Origin: Promicromonospora soli
GTDB taxonomy: Bacteria > Actinomycetota > Actinomycetes > Actinomycetales > Cellulomonadaceae
Assembly (NCBI RefSeq): GCF_014653785.1
Contig: NZ_BNAS01000001.1
Span: 853,898-917,897 of the forward strand
Direction of reading: 5' to 3'
DNA: 64,000 nt
The position numbers and the translations under genes were made by a program. A model generated the notes under the pieces. That model was not told where the DNA came from and searched no databases. It saw only the letters and a list, made by a program, of their open reading frames with translations. Positions within the stretch are counted from its first letter, which is position 1; the number at the start of each line of letters is the position of its first letter. Positions 43,754-53,120 of this stretch are shown piece after piece.

Positions 43754-46468
43754 TCAGGACTCGGTAGCGCGCAACAGCTCCCAGAGCCGGTCCCGCTGTA
43801 TCGGCAGGTCACGCGGGCGCACCCCCGTGGCGTCCGCAATCGCGTTCGCCAGCGCCGGGGCCACGGGGTTGTACGGGGCCTCGCTCATCGACTTCGCGCC
43901 GCTGGGCCCGAGGCGGTCGACCGTGTCGGCGAACAGCACCTCCGTGACCGGGATGTCCGCCAGCTGGGGCACCCGGTAGTGCCGCAGCGTGCGCGTCACG
44001 ACGACGCCGTCGCGCACCACCATGCGCTCGGTCGTCGCCGAGCCGAACGCCTGCGCCACCCCGCCGTCGATCTGCCCGCGGAGCTGCTCCGGATTGATCA
44101 CGACTCCGGCGTCGGCGGCGTGCACCGACTGCAGGATCCGCACCTCGCCGGTCTCCCGGTGCACCGCCACCCGGAACCCGTGCACGTTGAAAGCCACCGA
44201 CCGGGGCGACCCGTCATGCGTGGCCTCGGCGGAGACACCCCCCTCGGCTGTGGGCGTGATCGTTGCGTCTTCATGTCCCGGTATAGGCGCAATATTCGCG
44301 CCCGCAACCGTGGTGAGGTGGGCGTGCAGGGCGCGTGCCGCGCGCTGGACCGCCAGGCCCGCTACCACCGAGCCCGCCGACCCGAATGCGCCCGTGTCGT
44401 ACCCGGCGGTCGCCGTGTCGGACGGCCGCACCCGAACCCGGGCGGTCGGCACCCCGAGCTCCGTGGCCGCGATCTGGGCGTGCACCGTCGTGGTGCCGTT
44501 GCCGAACTCGGCGGTCCCGACGTCGACCACGAAGTCGCCGTCGGCCGCCAAGGAGACCCGGGCGTGCGTGAAGTGCCCGCGCGGCGGGATGGTGGCGATC
44601 ATCGCGAGCGCGATCCCGCGCCCGACCGACCACTCTTCGTTCAGCCCGGTCTCGACAGGCTCCGAGGGCCGCCGGGCCAGCGCTCGCTCGACGAGGTCAA
44701 GACACTGGTCCAGCCCGTAGGACCCGTACTCCAGGTCCCCGTCCACCGGCTGCCCTACGACAAAGGCGTCGCCCGGCCGGATCACGTTCCGCCGCCGCAT
44801 CTCGACCGGGTCGATGCCGAGCCGCGCGGCCAGCTCGTCGATGGCGCCCTCGATGGCGAACTGCACCTGCCCGAGCCCGTACCCGCGGAACGCACCTGAC
44901 GGCACGTTGTTCGTGTAGACCGACTCGGCGTCGACGCGCTTGTTCGGGGCGCGGTAGACAGCCATGGACTCGTGCACGCCGTGGAACAGGACGCCTGGCG
45001 CATGGTTGCCGTAGGCGCCGGTGTCCGCCAGGACGTCGATGGCGAGCGCCGTCAGGCTCCCGGCCTCGTCCGCTCCCGCCCGGACCGTGACCCGCATGGG
45101 GTGCCGGCACGGCACGGTGGTGAACTGCTGCTCGCGCGTGAGCTCCCACTGCACCGGCCTGCCGGTGCGCAGGGTCGCGAGCGCCACGACGTCCTCCACG
45201 AGGAGCTCCTGCTTGCCGCCGAACCCGCCGCCGACCCGGCCGGCCACGACGCGGACCCGGTCCTTGGGGAGGTCCAGGAGCCGGGCGAGCTCGTCGCGCA
45301 CGAGGAACGGCACCTGGGTGGAGGTGCGGACGTGCAGGACGTCGCCGTGCGGCCCCGGCGCGAGCCAGGACCGCGCCCCGTGCGTCTCCAGCGCCACGTG
45401 GTTCACGCGATCGTTGGTCCAGGTTCCGGTCACCGCGGCGGCCGACGCCGCGAGGGCGGCGTCGACGCCGTCGTGCCCCGGCTCGGCATGCTCCTGGTGA
45501 ATCTGCACGACGACGTTCCGGCTCGCCTCCGCGACGCGGTGCTCGGCCCCTGTCTTGCCGGGATGCAGCACGGGCGCGCCTGGCTGCCGGGCGGCCTCGG
45601 GGTCGAAGACCGCGGGCAGCGTCTCGTAGTCGACCTCCAGCAGGGCTACCGCCTCGCGCGCCTGGCGTGGCGTCTCGGCGACGACCACGGCCACCCGCTG
45701 GCCCACGAACCGCAGGACCGGGTCGAGGATGCGGGTGTCGTCGGGGTCGTCGAGGCGGTTCTCGTGCCGGGCGGTCGAGTACAGCGTGCCGGGGACGTCG
45801 TGGTGGGTGAGCACCAGGTGCACGCCGGGCGCAGTGCGGGCCGCCGCCGTCTCGATACGGGTGATTCGGGCGTGGGGGTGCGGGCTGCCGAGGACCGCGA
45901 CGTGCAGCAGGCCGGGCGGCGCGGGCTCGTCCAGGGTGTACGGCTCGCGCCCGCTGACGACCCGGGCGGCGGCGGGCGCGACGACGGCGCGGCCGAACGC
46001 CTGCCCCGGCTCCGCGACCTCGGTGTTGACGCGGCCGGCCAGGGCGTCCCGGATCGACCGGTAACCGGTGCACCGGCAGAGGTTGCCCTTGAGTGCCTGC
46101 TCCGGCTCGGCGCCCGCCATCCCCGCGACCGTGCAGACCATGCCCGCCGTGCAGAAGCCGCACTGGAACCCGGCTGCCGCCACGAACGCCTGCTGCACGG
46201 GGTGCAGGTGGTCGGCGTCGGCGGAAGGGTCGCCGCCCGGTCCGAACCGGCCCAGCCCCGCGGCCGTCACCACGTCGGCGTCGACGGCCCGGTGCGCGGG
46301 GATCAGGCACGACTGCACGGGCGCGCCGTCGAGCAGCACCGTGCACGCGCCGCAGTCGCCTGCGTCGCAGCCCTTCTTCACGGCGGTCGCGCCCTGGTCG
46401 CGCAGGTAGGTGCGCAGGCACTGGCCCGGTCGGGGCTCGGCTGCGACGTCGGCGCCGTCGATCTTCAT
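43754..46468 (-). CDS. xdhA: Xanthine dehydrogenase, fused 2Fe-2S and molybdopterin subunits
   Basis: A 904-residue chain joining two normally separate parts. Residues 1-150 are the small iron-sulfur subunit: GCDAGDCGACTV (first cluster) and CGFCTAGMVC...GNLCRCTGYRSI (second). The remainder is the Mo-binding large subunit: HPHARITRI, ETHGARSWL, GGGFGGKQELLVEDVVALA, PSGAFRGYGLGQVQFA, GSAGSVVAGLA and SMSEAPYNPVAPALANAI with the catalytic Glu. The FAD subunit is a separate gene 25 bp upstream. RPSEPVETG near residue 605 shows an in-frame piece of the dispersed repeat. It oxidises hypoxanthine or xanthine to urate. Confidence 0.88.
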   Translation of the reverse strand: MKIDGADVAAEPRPGQCLRTYLRDQGATAVKKGCDAGDCGACTVLLDGAPVQSCLIPAHRAVDADVVTAAGLGRFGPGGDPSADADHLHPVQQAFVAAAGFQCGFCTAGMVCTVAGMAGAEPEQALKGNLCRCTGYRSIRDALAGRVNTEVAEPGQAFGRAVVAPAAARVVSGREPYTLDEPAPPGLLHVAVLGSPHPHARITRIETAAARTAPGVHLVLTHHDVPGTLYSTARHENRLDDPDDTRILDPVLRFVGQRVAVVVAETPRQAREAVALLEVDYETLPAVFDPEAARQPGAPVLHPGKTGAEHRVAEASRNVVVQIHQEHAEPGHDGVDAALAASAAAVTGTWTNDRVNHVALETHGARSWLAPGPHGDVLHVRTSTQVPFLVRDELARLLDLPKDRVRVVAGRVGGGFGGKQELLVEDVVALATLRTGRPVQWELTREQQFTTVPCRHPMRVTVRAGADEAGSLTALAIDVLADTGAYGNHAPGVLFHGVHESMAVYRAPNKRVDAESVYTNNVPSGAFRGYGLGQVQFAIEGAIDELAARLGIDPVEMRRRNVIRPGDAFVVGQPVDGDLEYGSYGLDQCLDLVERALARRPSEPVETGLNEEWSVGRGIALAMIATIPPRGHFTHARVSLAADGDFVVDVGTAEFGNGTTTVHAQIAATELGVPTARVRVRPSDTATAGYDTGAFGSAGSVVAGLAVQRAARALHAHLTTVAGANIAPIPGHEDATITPTAEGGVSAEATHDGSPRSVAFNVHGFRVAVHRETGEVRILQSVHAADAGVVINPEQLRGQIDGGVAQAFGSATTERMVVRDGVVVTRTLRHYRVPQLADIPVTEVLFADTVDRLGPSGAKSMSEAPYNPVAPALANAIADATGVRPRDLPIQRDRLWELLRATES
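44648..44662 (+). repeat. Dispersed repeat, partial copy inside xdhA
   Basis: GGTCTCGACAGGCTC, the first 15 bases of the 20-bp repeat, in frame on the minus strand as EPVET. Confidence 0.5.
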
Positions 46469-46493
46469 GCGTGGTTCCTCGTGCTTGGGGCCG

Positions 46494-47336
46494 TCATGCC
46501 GTGCCGCCCAGCTCCTCGAGCGCCTCGTGCGCCAGCCGCCGCGTCATCGCGGCGCGCCACGCAGGGGATCCGTGCGTGTCCTCGTACCAGGCGCTGTCGC
46601 CGGCGCCGGCGATCCCCTCGATCCGCCGGTCCAGCGCCTCGTGGTCGTCCACCCCGACCAGGAGCACGTGCGGCGCCGGCACCGACGCCGTGAGCACCAG
46701 TGCCACGTCGTCCCCGATCCGCCGCCCCGTCACCATGGCCGCTGTCCGTCCGTTAGGTGTCAGCGACGCGCGCCGGAACGCCGTCCGTTGCCCGAGCGCC
46801 GCCGCGGGCACCCGTACTTCCCGGAGCACCTCGCCGCCGGACAGCGCTACCGAGCCCGCCCCCGTGACCAGGTCGGACACGGCGACCTCCCGCGAGCCGC
46901 CATCAGGCGTCCAGACGACCGCCACCGCGTCGAGCGCCGCGAACAGCCCGACCATGGACCCGGCGGGCAGCCCCAGCGCGAGGTTCCCGCCCACGGTCGC
47001 CGTCCGGGCCACCTTCGCGGAGAGCGTCAGCGCCGCGACACACTCCCCCACGATGCCGAGCCCGCGGTACGGCCCCGGAACACCCGGCGGCCCACCGAGC
47101 GAACCCGGCCCGGACACCAGCTCCTCCAGCGTGCACGTCCCGGCGACCCGCAGCCCGGACCCGTCCACGGACCACGGCTCCCAGCCCATCCCGGTGAGAT
47201 CCACCAGGCCGGTCACCCCGGCTGCCACCGGCTCCGAGTACAGGAACGTGCCCCCGCCCAGGAACGCCTCGCCGGGCCGGAGCGCACAGTCGGCGCGTGT
47301 CCGCGCCACCCGAACGGTGTCGATGTCAAGGTCCAT
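46494..47336 (-). CDS. xdhB: Xanthine dehydrogenase FAD-binding subunit
   Basis: A 280-residue CO-dehydrogenase-flavoprotein-type subunit. FAD contacts are in PGEAFLGGGTFLYSEPV and VARTATVGGNLALGLPAGSM; the C-terminal domain includes FRRASLTPNGRTAAMVTGRRIGDD. It sits between the RpiR regulator (7-bp gap) and the Fe-S/Mo fusion gene, and completes the electron chain to NAD or another acceptor. Slightly short for the family (about 290). Confidence 0.85.
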   Translation of the reverse strand: MDLDIDTVRVARTRADCALRPGEAFLGGGTFLYSEPVAAGVTGLVDLTGMGWEPWSVDGSGLRVAGTCTLEELVSGPGSLGGPPGVPGPYRGLGIVGECVAALTLSAKVARTATVGGNLALGLPAGSMVGLFAALDAVAVVWTPDGGSREVAVSDLVTGAGSVALSGGEVLREVRVPAAALGQRTAFRRASLTPNGRTAAMVTGRRIGDDVALVLTASVPAPHVLLVGVDDHEALDRRIEGIAGAGDSAWYEDTHGSPAWRAAMTRRLAHEALEELGGTA

Positions 47337-47343
47337 GTGGCGC

Positions 47344-48180
47344 CTACCCCTCGTCGATCTCGCGCAGCAGCGCGTACCTGGCGTCAATCGCCTCGACGCG
47401 CGCGGTGGCGCCGTCGAGCGCCTCGTGCACGCGGTCGGAGAGCACCGCCACCACGCTGACCGCCGCCACCAGCGAGTCGAACGCGCCCTCCGTGGTGATC
47501 GGGCACTCGATCCACCAGGTCACGCGGCTGGCGAGGTGCCGCAGGCTCGAGTCGGCGAGCAGGAGCACGCGGACGCCGTCGGCCAGCAGGGACTCGACCA
47601 TCTGTCCCACTCCGAACGCGTGCCGGCGGATCGAGACCACCACGACGACGTCCTCGGGGCCGAGGCCCACGAGGTCGTCCGCGAGCGACTGGCCGGGGGC
47701 CGGCGCGAGGTGCACCCGCCCGCGCACCTGGATCAGGTTGCGCCGCAGCTGGGTCGCCGGCCCGAGCGATCCCCGCCGTCCGACGACGACCACGTCGCGC
47801 GCCGTCGCGAGCGCGTCGGCGAGCTCGTCCAGTGCGGCCTCGTCGAGCGCCGAGTAGGCCCGCTCCAGGTTCTTGACCTCCTGCTCCAGCCGCTCGCGCA
47901 GGCCGGGCGAGGGGTCCACGGCTATCGGCAGGCCGCGCCCGCGCTGGACGCGCAGGTTCTCCCGCAGGCCCTCGAAGTCGTCGTAACCGAGCTTGCGGAA
48001 CAGGCGGCTCATGGTCGCCTTGGAGACCCCGGCGAGGGCCGCGAGCTCCGTCGCGCGGTACGTCCCGAGGTCGCCGAGGTGGTCGAGCAGGGCGTCGGCG
48101 GCCCGCCGCTCCTGCGGCGACAGCTCGCGATAGCCGGCGGCGATCCGGTCCTCGAGCGGCGTGGCCCCGACCGACGTCAT
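47344..48180 (-). CDS. MurR/RpiR-family transcriptional regulator
   Basis: A 278-residue regulator with an N-terminal RpiR HTH (LSPQERRAADALLDHLGDLGTYRATELAALAGVSKATMSRLFRKLGYDDFEGLRE) and a C-terminal SIS-like domain (ARDVVVVGRRGSLGPATQLRRNL, DVVVVVSIRRHAFGVGQMVESLLADGVRVLLLAD). It is embedded in the purine operon with a TGATG overlap upstream, so it is the best local candidate for controlling the operon and perhaps the GAAAC-N4-GTTTC sites. SIS domains usually bind sugar phosphates; here the effector may be a purine-pathway intermediate. Confidence 0.85.
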   Translation of the reverse strand: MTSVGATPLEDRIAAGYRELSPQERRAADALLDHLGDLGTYRATELAALAGVSKATMSRLFRKLGYDDFEGLRENLRVQRGRGLPIAVDPSPGLRERLEQEVKNLERAYSALDEAALDELADALATARDVVVVGRRGSLGPATQLRRNLIQVRGRVHLAPAPGQSLADDLVGLGPEDVVVVVSIRRHAFGVGQMVESLLADGVRVLLLADSSLRHLASRVTWWIECPITTEGAFDSLVAAVSVVAVLSDRVHEALDGATARVEAIDARYALLREIDEG

Positions 48181-49520
48181 CAGAGCTCCCCCGGGATGGG
48201 AGCGACGGTCTCGAGCGGAGACCTGGTCTCGACAGGCTCGACCAAGGCCGGTCCGGCCGACCCGTGCACCCGGGCCAGCTCCAGCACCGCCGCCGTGTAC
48301 GCGTCGAGCGCGACGCCCACGTCCTCGGGCTCGACGTGCTCGTCCGGGTGGTGGCTGATCCCGTCATGGCAGCGCACGAACAGCATGCCGACGTCGGTCA
48401 CGGCGTCCATCGCCATGCCGTCGTGGCCGGCGGGGCTCCACAGCCCGACCACGTCGCCCACGGTCGTCCGCGTCGCCTCCGCGATGCCCGCCGCCACCGC
48501 GGCCTGCAGCCGTTCGGCGCACGCGGTCGACGGCGCCCGATGGGTCTCGGCGACCTCGAAGGTCACCCCGCGCTCCTGGGCGATCCCGCGGCCGGTCGCC
48601 GCGATCTCCTCCCACAGCGCGTCGCGCCCGGCGTCGGTCCGGCCGCGCAGGTCGAGGGTGAGCTCGGCCCGGCCGGGGATGACGTTCACCGCGCCCGGCT
48701 CCACGCGGATGTCGCCGACCGTGGCCAGGCAGTCGGTCGCCTTGGCCAGCTCCTCGATCCGGGTGACGAGGTGCGCGGCGGCGACCAGCGCGTCCCGGCG
48801 TCGGCTGAAGGGCGTGCCGCCCGCATGCCGGGCCTCGCCGGTGATCGTCAGCACGAACCGCCGCGCCCCGGCGATGGTGGTGACGTACCCGAGCGGCAGG
48901 TTCCGGGACTCCAGCACCGGCCCCTGCTCGATGTGCGCCTCCAGGTAGCCGACCAGGTCCTCGGGCCGGCGGGCGGCGTCGCCCACGCGGTCCGGGGCCA
49001 GCCCGAACCGCGCGAACGCCTCGCGCAGGGTGACGCCGTCGGCGTCGGCCTGGTCCCACCAGGCGGGGTCCCACTGGCCCGACGCCGCGCAGCTGCCCAG
49101 CAGCGCCTTGCCGAACCGGGTGCCCTCCTCGTCGGAGAACCCGACGACCTCCAGCGCGAACGGCAGGACGGTGTCCCGCAGACGGTGCGCGACGGCGATG
49201 GCGAGCACGACGCCGAGCATGCCGTCGTACTTCCCGGCGTCGGGCACCGTGTCCAGGTGGGAACCGAGCACGAGGGCGGGCTCGCCCGCGGTGCCGGGAC
49301 GCTGGGGCGTACCGTCGGCGGAGCGCCGGCCCCAGATGTTGCCGGCGGCGTCGGTCTCGGTGTCGAGGCCTGCGTCGAGCATCCAGGCCCGGACCGCCGT
49401 GTTGGCGGCGGAGTGCTCGGGCGACAGGTAGACGCGCTGCAGGGCGTCCGGCCGCGACGAGTGGCGCGTCAGGTCCTCGCACCGGGCCATGACCCAGGCG
49501 GTGGTGCCGATCTCTGTCAC
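48180..49520 (-). CDS. allC: Allantoate amidohydrolase (M20 family)
   Basis: A 446-residue M20-family amidohydrolase that hydrolyses allantoate to ureidoglycine/ureidoglycolate, CO2 and ammonia. Metal and substrate motifs: LGSHLDTVPDAGKYDGMLGV, GFSDEEGTRFGKALLGS, YLEAHIEQGPVLE, GDIRVEPGAVNVIPG, WSPAGHDGMAMD. GTG start 49520 with GGAGG upstream, overlapping the aminotransferase stop (GTGA). The C-terminal tail GPALVEPVETRSPLETVAP encodes a complete in-frame copy of the dispersed repeat and lies beyond the normal end of the family. Confidence 0.88.
   Translation of the reverse strand: MTEIGTTAWVMARCEDLTRHSSRPDALQRVYLSPEHSAANTAVRAWMLDAGLDTETDAAGNIWGRRSADGTPQRPGTAGEPALVLGSHLDTVPDAGKYDGMLGVVLAIAVAHRLRDTVLPFALEVVGFSDEEGTRFGKALLGSCAASGQWDPAWWDQADADGVTLREAFARFGLAPDRVGDAARRPEDLVGYLEAHIEQGPVLESRNLPLGYVTTIAGARRFVLTITGEARHAGGTPFSRRRDALVAAAHLVTRIEELAKATDCLATVGDIRVEPGAVNVIPGRAELTLDLRGRTDAGRDALWEEIAATGRGIAQERGVTFEVAETHRAPSTACAERLQAAVAAGIAEATRTTVGDVVGLWSPAGHDGMAMDAVTDVGMLFVRCHDGISHHPDEHVEPEDVGVALDAYTAAVLELARVHGSAGPALVEPVETRSPLETVAPIPGEL
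48225..48244 (+). repeat. Dispersed repeat, full copy inside allC
   Basis: Exact GGTCTCGACAGGCTCGACCA; read in frame on the minus strand as LVEPVET(R) in the C-terminal tail of the allantoate amidohydrolase. Confidence 0.75.
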
Positions 49521-50794
49521 AGACGTGCCTCCTCGTCGACGACGGTGTCGTAGCTGCTGGCGAGCAGGTCCATCGGGGCCGCCTTGTCGTAGACGGCTAG
49601 CGCCGCCGCGACGCCGCCGCCCGGCGGGGCGCCGAACCCGGCCCGGCGCAGCTCGTGCTCCAGGGCCGCAAGCGTGGTGAGCACCGCGTCCCGGCGGGCG
49701 TTGAAACCCATGGTCCCGATGCGCCAGACGACGCCGTGCAGCGGGCCGAAGGACGTGCCGATCTCGACGCCGAAGTCGTCCAGGAGGGCGCCGCGGACGG
49801 CGTCGCCGTCCACGCCGTCGGGGATCCGCACGGCGACCACGTTGTGCATCTTGTGGCCGACGTCGCCGAAGACCTCCAGGCCCAGCCCGAGCACGCCGGC
49901 GAGCATGGCCGCGCCGTGCTGGGCGTGCCGGTCCACCGCCGTGGCCATGCCCTCCGTCACCAGGAGGCGTGCGCACTCCCGGGCCGCGTACAGCATGGAC
50001 GTGGCCTCGGTGTGGTGGTTGAGGCGGCGCGGTCCCCAGTAGTCCATGATCTGCGCGAGATCGAGATAGTTGGACAGGATGGGGACGCCGTGCGGCGCCA
50101 CGTCGTCCGCCGTGCGGATCCCGGCCTCGACGTGCTTGCGCCGGTTGATGGCCGACGCCGCCGCGGGCGACAGCGTCACGGGCGCGCTGCCCGACGGGCC
50201 GCCGAGGCACTTCTGCAGCCCCGCCGTCGCGGCGTCGATGCCCCACTCGTCGGCGTGGAAGTGGTTGCCGCCGAGCGTGGCCGTCGCGTCGACGTACAGC
50301 AGGGCGTCGTGCTCGTGGGCGATCCGGCCGAGGTCGGCGAGCGGCTGGGCCATGGTCGTGGAGGTGTCCCCGTGCACGACGGCGAGCAGGCGGGGCCGCA
50401 CCTGGCGGACGGCGTCCTCGATCTGGCCCGGGTCGAAGACCGTGCCCCACTCCGTCTCGATGGTGTGCACGTCGGCGCCGGCGCGCGCGCCGATCTCGGC
50501 GAGCAGGTGCCCGAACCGGCCGAACACCGGGACCAGCACCCGGTCGCCCGGCTCCAGCAGGGACACGAGCGCCGCCTCGATGCCGGCGCGCGAGGTGCCG
50601 TCCACGAGGAACGTCTGCTCGTTGGCGGTGTCCCAGACGGTGCGCCACAGGACCATGGCCTCGGTCATGGTGTCGGTCATGAACGGGTCGAACTGGCCCA
50701 CCAGCGGCGCGGCCATGGCGCGCAGCACGCGCGGGTCGGCGTCGACCGGGCCGGGTCCCATGAGGAGGCGGGCGGGCGGATGGATCTGGGTCAT
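49517..50794 (-). CDS. pucG: PucG-type aminotransferase ((S)-ureidoglycine-glyoxylate)
   Basis: A 425-residue fold-type I PLP aminotransferase. LLMGPGPVDADPRVLRAMAAPLVGQFDPF is the AGT/PucG opening, LYVDATATLGGNHFHADEWGIDAATAGLQKCLGGPSGSAPV contains the PLP Asp and Lys, and VWRIGTMGFNARRDAVL closes the active site. In PucG enzymes the amine of ureidoglycine, product of AllC, is transferred to glyoxylate giving glycine. The ATG at 50794 follows GGAGG and overlaps the allantoinase stop. The gene order fits this step exactly. The C-terminal ~30 residues (AVYDKAAPMDLLASSYDTVV) extend past the family core. Confidence 0.85.
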   Translation of the reverse strand: MTQIHPPARLLMGPGPVDADPRVLRAMAAPLVGQFDPFMTDTMTEAMVLWRTVWDTANEQTFLVDGTSRAGIEAALVSLLEPGDRVLVPVFGRFGHLLAEIGARAGADVHTIETEWGTVFDPGQIEDAVRQVRPRLLAVVHGDTSTTMAQPLADLGRIAHEHDALLYVDATATLGGNHFHADEWGIDAATAGLQKCLGGPSGSAPVTLSPAAASAINRRKHVEAGIRTADDVAPHGVPILSNYLDLAQIMDYWGPRRLNHHTEATSMLYAARECARLLVTEGMATAVDRHAQHGAAMLAGVLGLGLEVFGDVGHKMHNVVAVRIPDGVDGDAVRGALLDDFGVEIGTSFGPLHGVVWRIGTMGFNARRDAVLTTLAALEHELRRAGFGAPPGGGVAAALAVYDKAAPMDLLASSYDTVVDEEARL

Positions 50795-52215
50795 GTGGGC
50801 CTCCTGAGCAGTGTCCCGCGGCTCCCGCCGGTCGAGGGCTCGACCAGCAGAGGCGCGACGGCGCCGGTGACGGTCAGGCCGTCGTACGCGCTGATCTTGT
50901 TGCGGTGCGCCATCTCGGCGGCGCGGAAGGTTGTGGTCGCCTCGGGGTCGTAGACGATCAGGTCGGCGGCGGCGCCCTCGGCGATCACGCCCTTCGGACG
51001 CGCTCCCCGGTCCAGGCCCACGAGGGCGGCGGTGTTCGCCGACGTCCAGCGGGAGACGTCGGCGAGCGGGACACCCCGGCGTCGGGCGGCGTCCGCCAGG
51101 GCGAGGAACCCCGCCTGCAGGCCGGAGATGCCACCCCAGGCCTGTTGCAGGTCCGTCTCGCCGGGTGCCGCGCCCCGGTACTTCTCCTCGGCCGTCGCCG
51201 GCGAGTGGTCGCTGACGACGCAGTCGAGGATCCCGGCGCGCAGCCCGTCCCAGAGCGCGTCCTGGTTGCCGTGGTCGCGGATGGGCGGGCAGCACTTGAA
51301 GGCCGCGTCGCCGTCGGGGATGTGCTCGGCGTCGAGGACGAGGTAGTGGTGGCAGGTCTCGGCCGTGACCGGCAGGCCCTCGTCCTTGGCCTCGGCGATC
51401 AGGTCGAGCGACCGCGCGGACGACAGGTGCAGCACGTGGGTGCGCGTCCCGGTCTCGCGGACGCCGTCGAGCAGCCCGGCGATCGCCGTCGTCTCAGCCT
51501 CGTGCGGGCGCGAGAGCAGGAAGTCCGCGTACGCGCGGCTGCCGCCGTGCGGGGCGGCCGCGAGGGCCGCCGGGTCCTCGGCGTGCACGATGAGCTGGCC
51601 GCCGAACCGCGCGATCCGGTCCATCGCGTCCAGGAGCTCGTCCCGCCCGAGCGGCGGGAACTCTGGCACTCCCGAGTCGGCGAGGAAGCACTTGAAGCCG
51701 AACACGCCCGCGTCCCAGAGCGGTTCGAGATCGGCGCCGTTACCGGGGACTGCCCCGCCCCAGAAGCCGACGTCGCAGTGCAGCTCGCCCCGCGCCCGCA
51801 CCGCCTCGGCCGCCGCGCGCTTGGCCTCCAGGGCAGCCACGGTGGTGGTCGGCGGGAGCGAGTTGAGCGGCATGTCCACGATCGTGGTGACCCCGCCGAG
51901 CGCCGCCGCGCGGGTCGCGGAGGCGAACCCCTCCCACTCGGTGCGGCCGGGCTCGTTGACGTGCACGTGCGTGTCGACGACGCCGGGCAGCACCACCTGG
52001 TCGCCCAGCTCGACGACCTCCGGCGGGGCCGAGGGGGTGGCGCCCAGCACGTCGTCGGCCGGCCCCAGGACGGCATGCGGGTCGGAGGTTCCCCACCACA
52101 CCTGATCGATCCGGTCGCCCTCGAGGCGCAGGACCGCCGGCCGGAGCTCGCCCTCGACCAGGACTCGCTCCGACGCGATGACCAGGCTCCTGCCGTCGCC
52201 GCCCCTCAGACTCAT
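50791..52215 (-). CDS. allB: Allantoinase
   Basis: A 474-residue cyclic amidohydrolase opening allantoin to allantoate. Metal ligands: GVVDTHVHVNEPGRTEWEGF (two His), FGFKCFLADSGVPEFPP (carboxylated Lys), QLIVHAED, TAETCHHYLVL and the Asp in CVVSDHSPAT. ATG 52215 overlaps the uricase stop (ATGA). The end of the protein (PLLVEPSTGGSRG) contains part of the dispersed repeat sequence. Confidence 0.93.
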   Translation of the reverse strand: MSLRGGDGRSLVIASERVLVEGELRPAVLRLEGDRIDQVWWGTSDPHAVLGPADDVLGATPSAPPEVVELGDQVVLPGVVDTHVHVNEPGRTEWEGFASATRAAALGGVTTIVDMPLNSLPPTTTVAALEAKRAAAEAVRARGELHCDVGFWGGAVPGNGADLEPLWDAGVFGFKCFLADSGVPEFPPLGRDELLDAMDRIARFGGQLIVHAEDPAALAAAPHGGSRAYADFLLSRPHEAETTAIAGLLDGVRETGTRTHVLHLSSARSLDLIAEAKDEGLPVTAETCHHYLVLDAEHIPDGDAAFKCCPPIRDHGNQDALWDGLRAGILDCVVSDHSPATAEEKYRGAAPGETDLQQAWGGISGLQAGFLALADAARRRGVPLADVSRWTSANTAALVGLDRGARPKGVIAEGAAADLIVYDPEATTTFRAAEMAHRNKISAYDGLTVTGAVAPLLVEPSTGGSRGTLLRRPT

Positions 52216-53120
52216 ACGAATCCCCCGATCGTCGACCAGACAGGGTGCTCGGCCGTCGGCGCGCCGGACCGCTGGACCGCCGCCTCGATCAGCCCGTACG
52301 GCCGGTCGGCGGCGAAGAACACCTCGCCCGGGTTGTCGAGCCCGAACGGCTCCAGGTCGACGAGGAAGTGGTGGTTGTTGGGGCAGGACAGGCGGATCTC
52401 GGCGATGTCGTCGAACGCCTCCAGCACCGCCTTGCCCATCGCGTACACGGTCTGCTGCAGCGCCAGGGAGTGCAGGTCCGCGAAGGTCTCCAACAGGATC
52501 GAGCGGACCGCCCCGTACCGCTCGTCGTACTCGGCGGGGCCTGCCGTCTCGGTGAACGACGGCTCGTACCGCCACCAGGCGCTGACGTCGGTCGCGAGGA
52601 TCCGGTCGTCGACCTCGGGCAGGGTCGTGTACCGGTCGCGCGGGAACCCGGAGAACTCCGACCCCGTGGACTTCAGGACCGTCACGTCGCGCAGCCCGGC
52701 CAGGACGGTCAGGCCGGCGTCGTCGGCGTGCACCAGCGCCGTCCGGCGCTCGGCCGCGCCCCGCACGAACGCGTGGTCATGGCCTTCACCGCCGGCCGTG
52801 ATGCGCTCCCAGCCGTACTGCTCCGCCAGCCACCGGCCGCCCGTGATCTGCGGCGACTGCAGGAAGTGCCGCGCCAGCCGCAGCAGGAAGGTCTCCGGCG
52901 AGCCGACGCCGTCCCGGGCGAACGCGTTCACCGTGTTCTTCTGCGTGTCGGTCGCGATGACGCCCGCGTTGTCCCCGGACTCGTGCGTGGCCCGGAAGTC
53001 CCCGCGCAGCTGCGAGGTGACGCTCAGGTCGGTGATGCGGTGCCGCGCGGTGTCACGGTCGACCCGCACGAGCCGCACCTCGGCCTTGCCGTACTGGTTG
53101 GGACCCAGGACTATCGACAT
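52212..53120 (-). CDS. uox: Urate oxidase (uricase)
   Basis: A 302-residue cofactor-free urate oxidase. Signature elements: LGPNQYGKAEVRLVRVDRD, GDNAGVIATDTQKNTVNAFARDG (with the active-site Thr), LKSTGSEFSGFPRDRYTTLPEVDDRILAT and SCPNNHHFLVDLEPFGLDNPGEVFFA. It converts urate to 5-hydroxyisourate, which the next two enzymes upstream process. Its start is directly adjacent to the uraH stop. Confidence 0.95.
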   Translation of the reverse strand: MSIVLGPNQYGKAEVRLVRVDRDTARHRITDLSVTSQLRGDFRATHESGDNAGVIATDTQKNTVNAFARDGVGSPETFLLRLARHFLQSPQITGGRWLAEQYGWERITAGGEGHDHAFVRGAAERRTALVHADDAGLTVLAGLRDVTVLKSTGSEFSGFPRDRYTTLPEVDDRILATDVSAWWRYEPSFTETAGPAEYDERYGAVRSILLETFADLHSLALQQTVYAMGKAVLEAFDDIAEIRLSCPNNHHFLVDLEPFGLDNPGEVFFAADRPYGLIEAAVQRSGAPTAEHPVWSTIGGFV

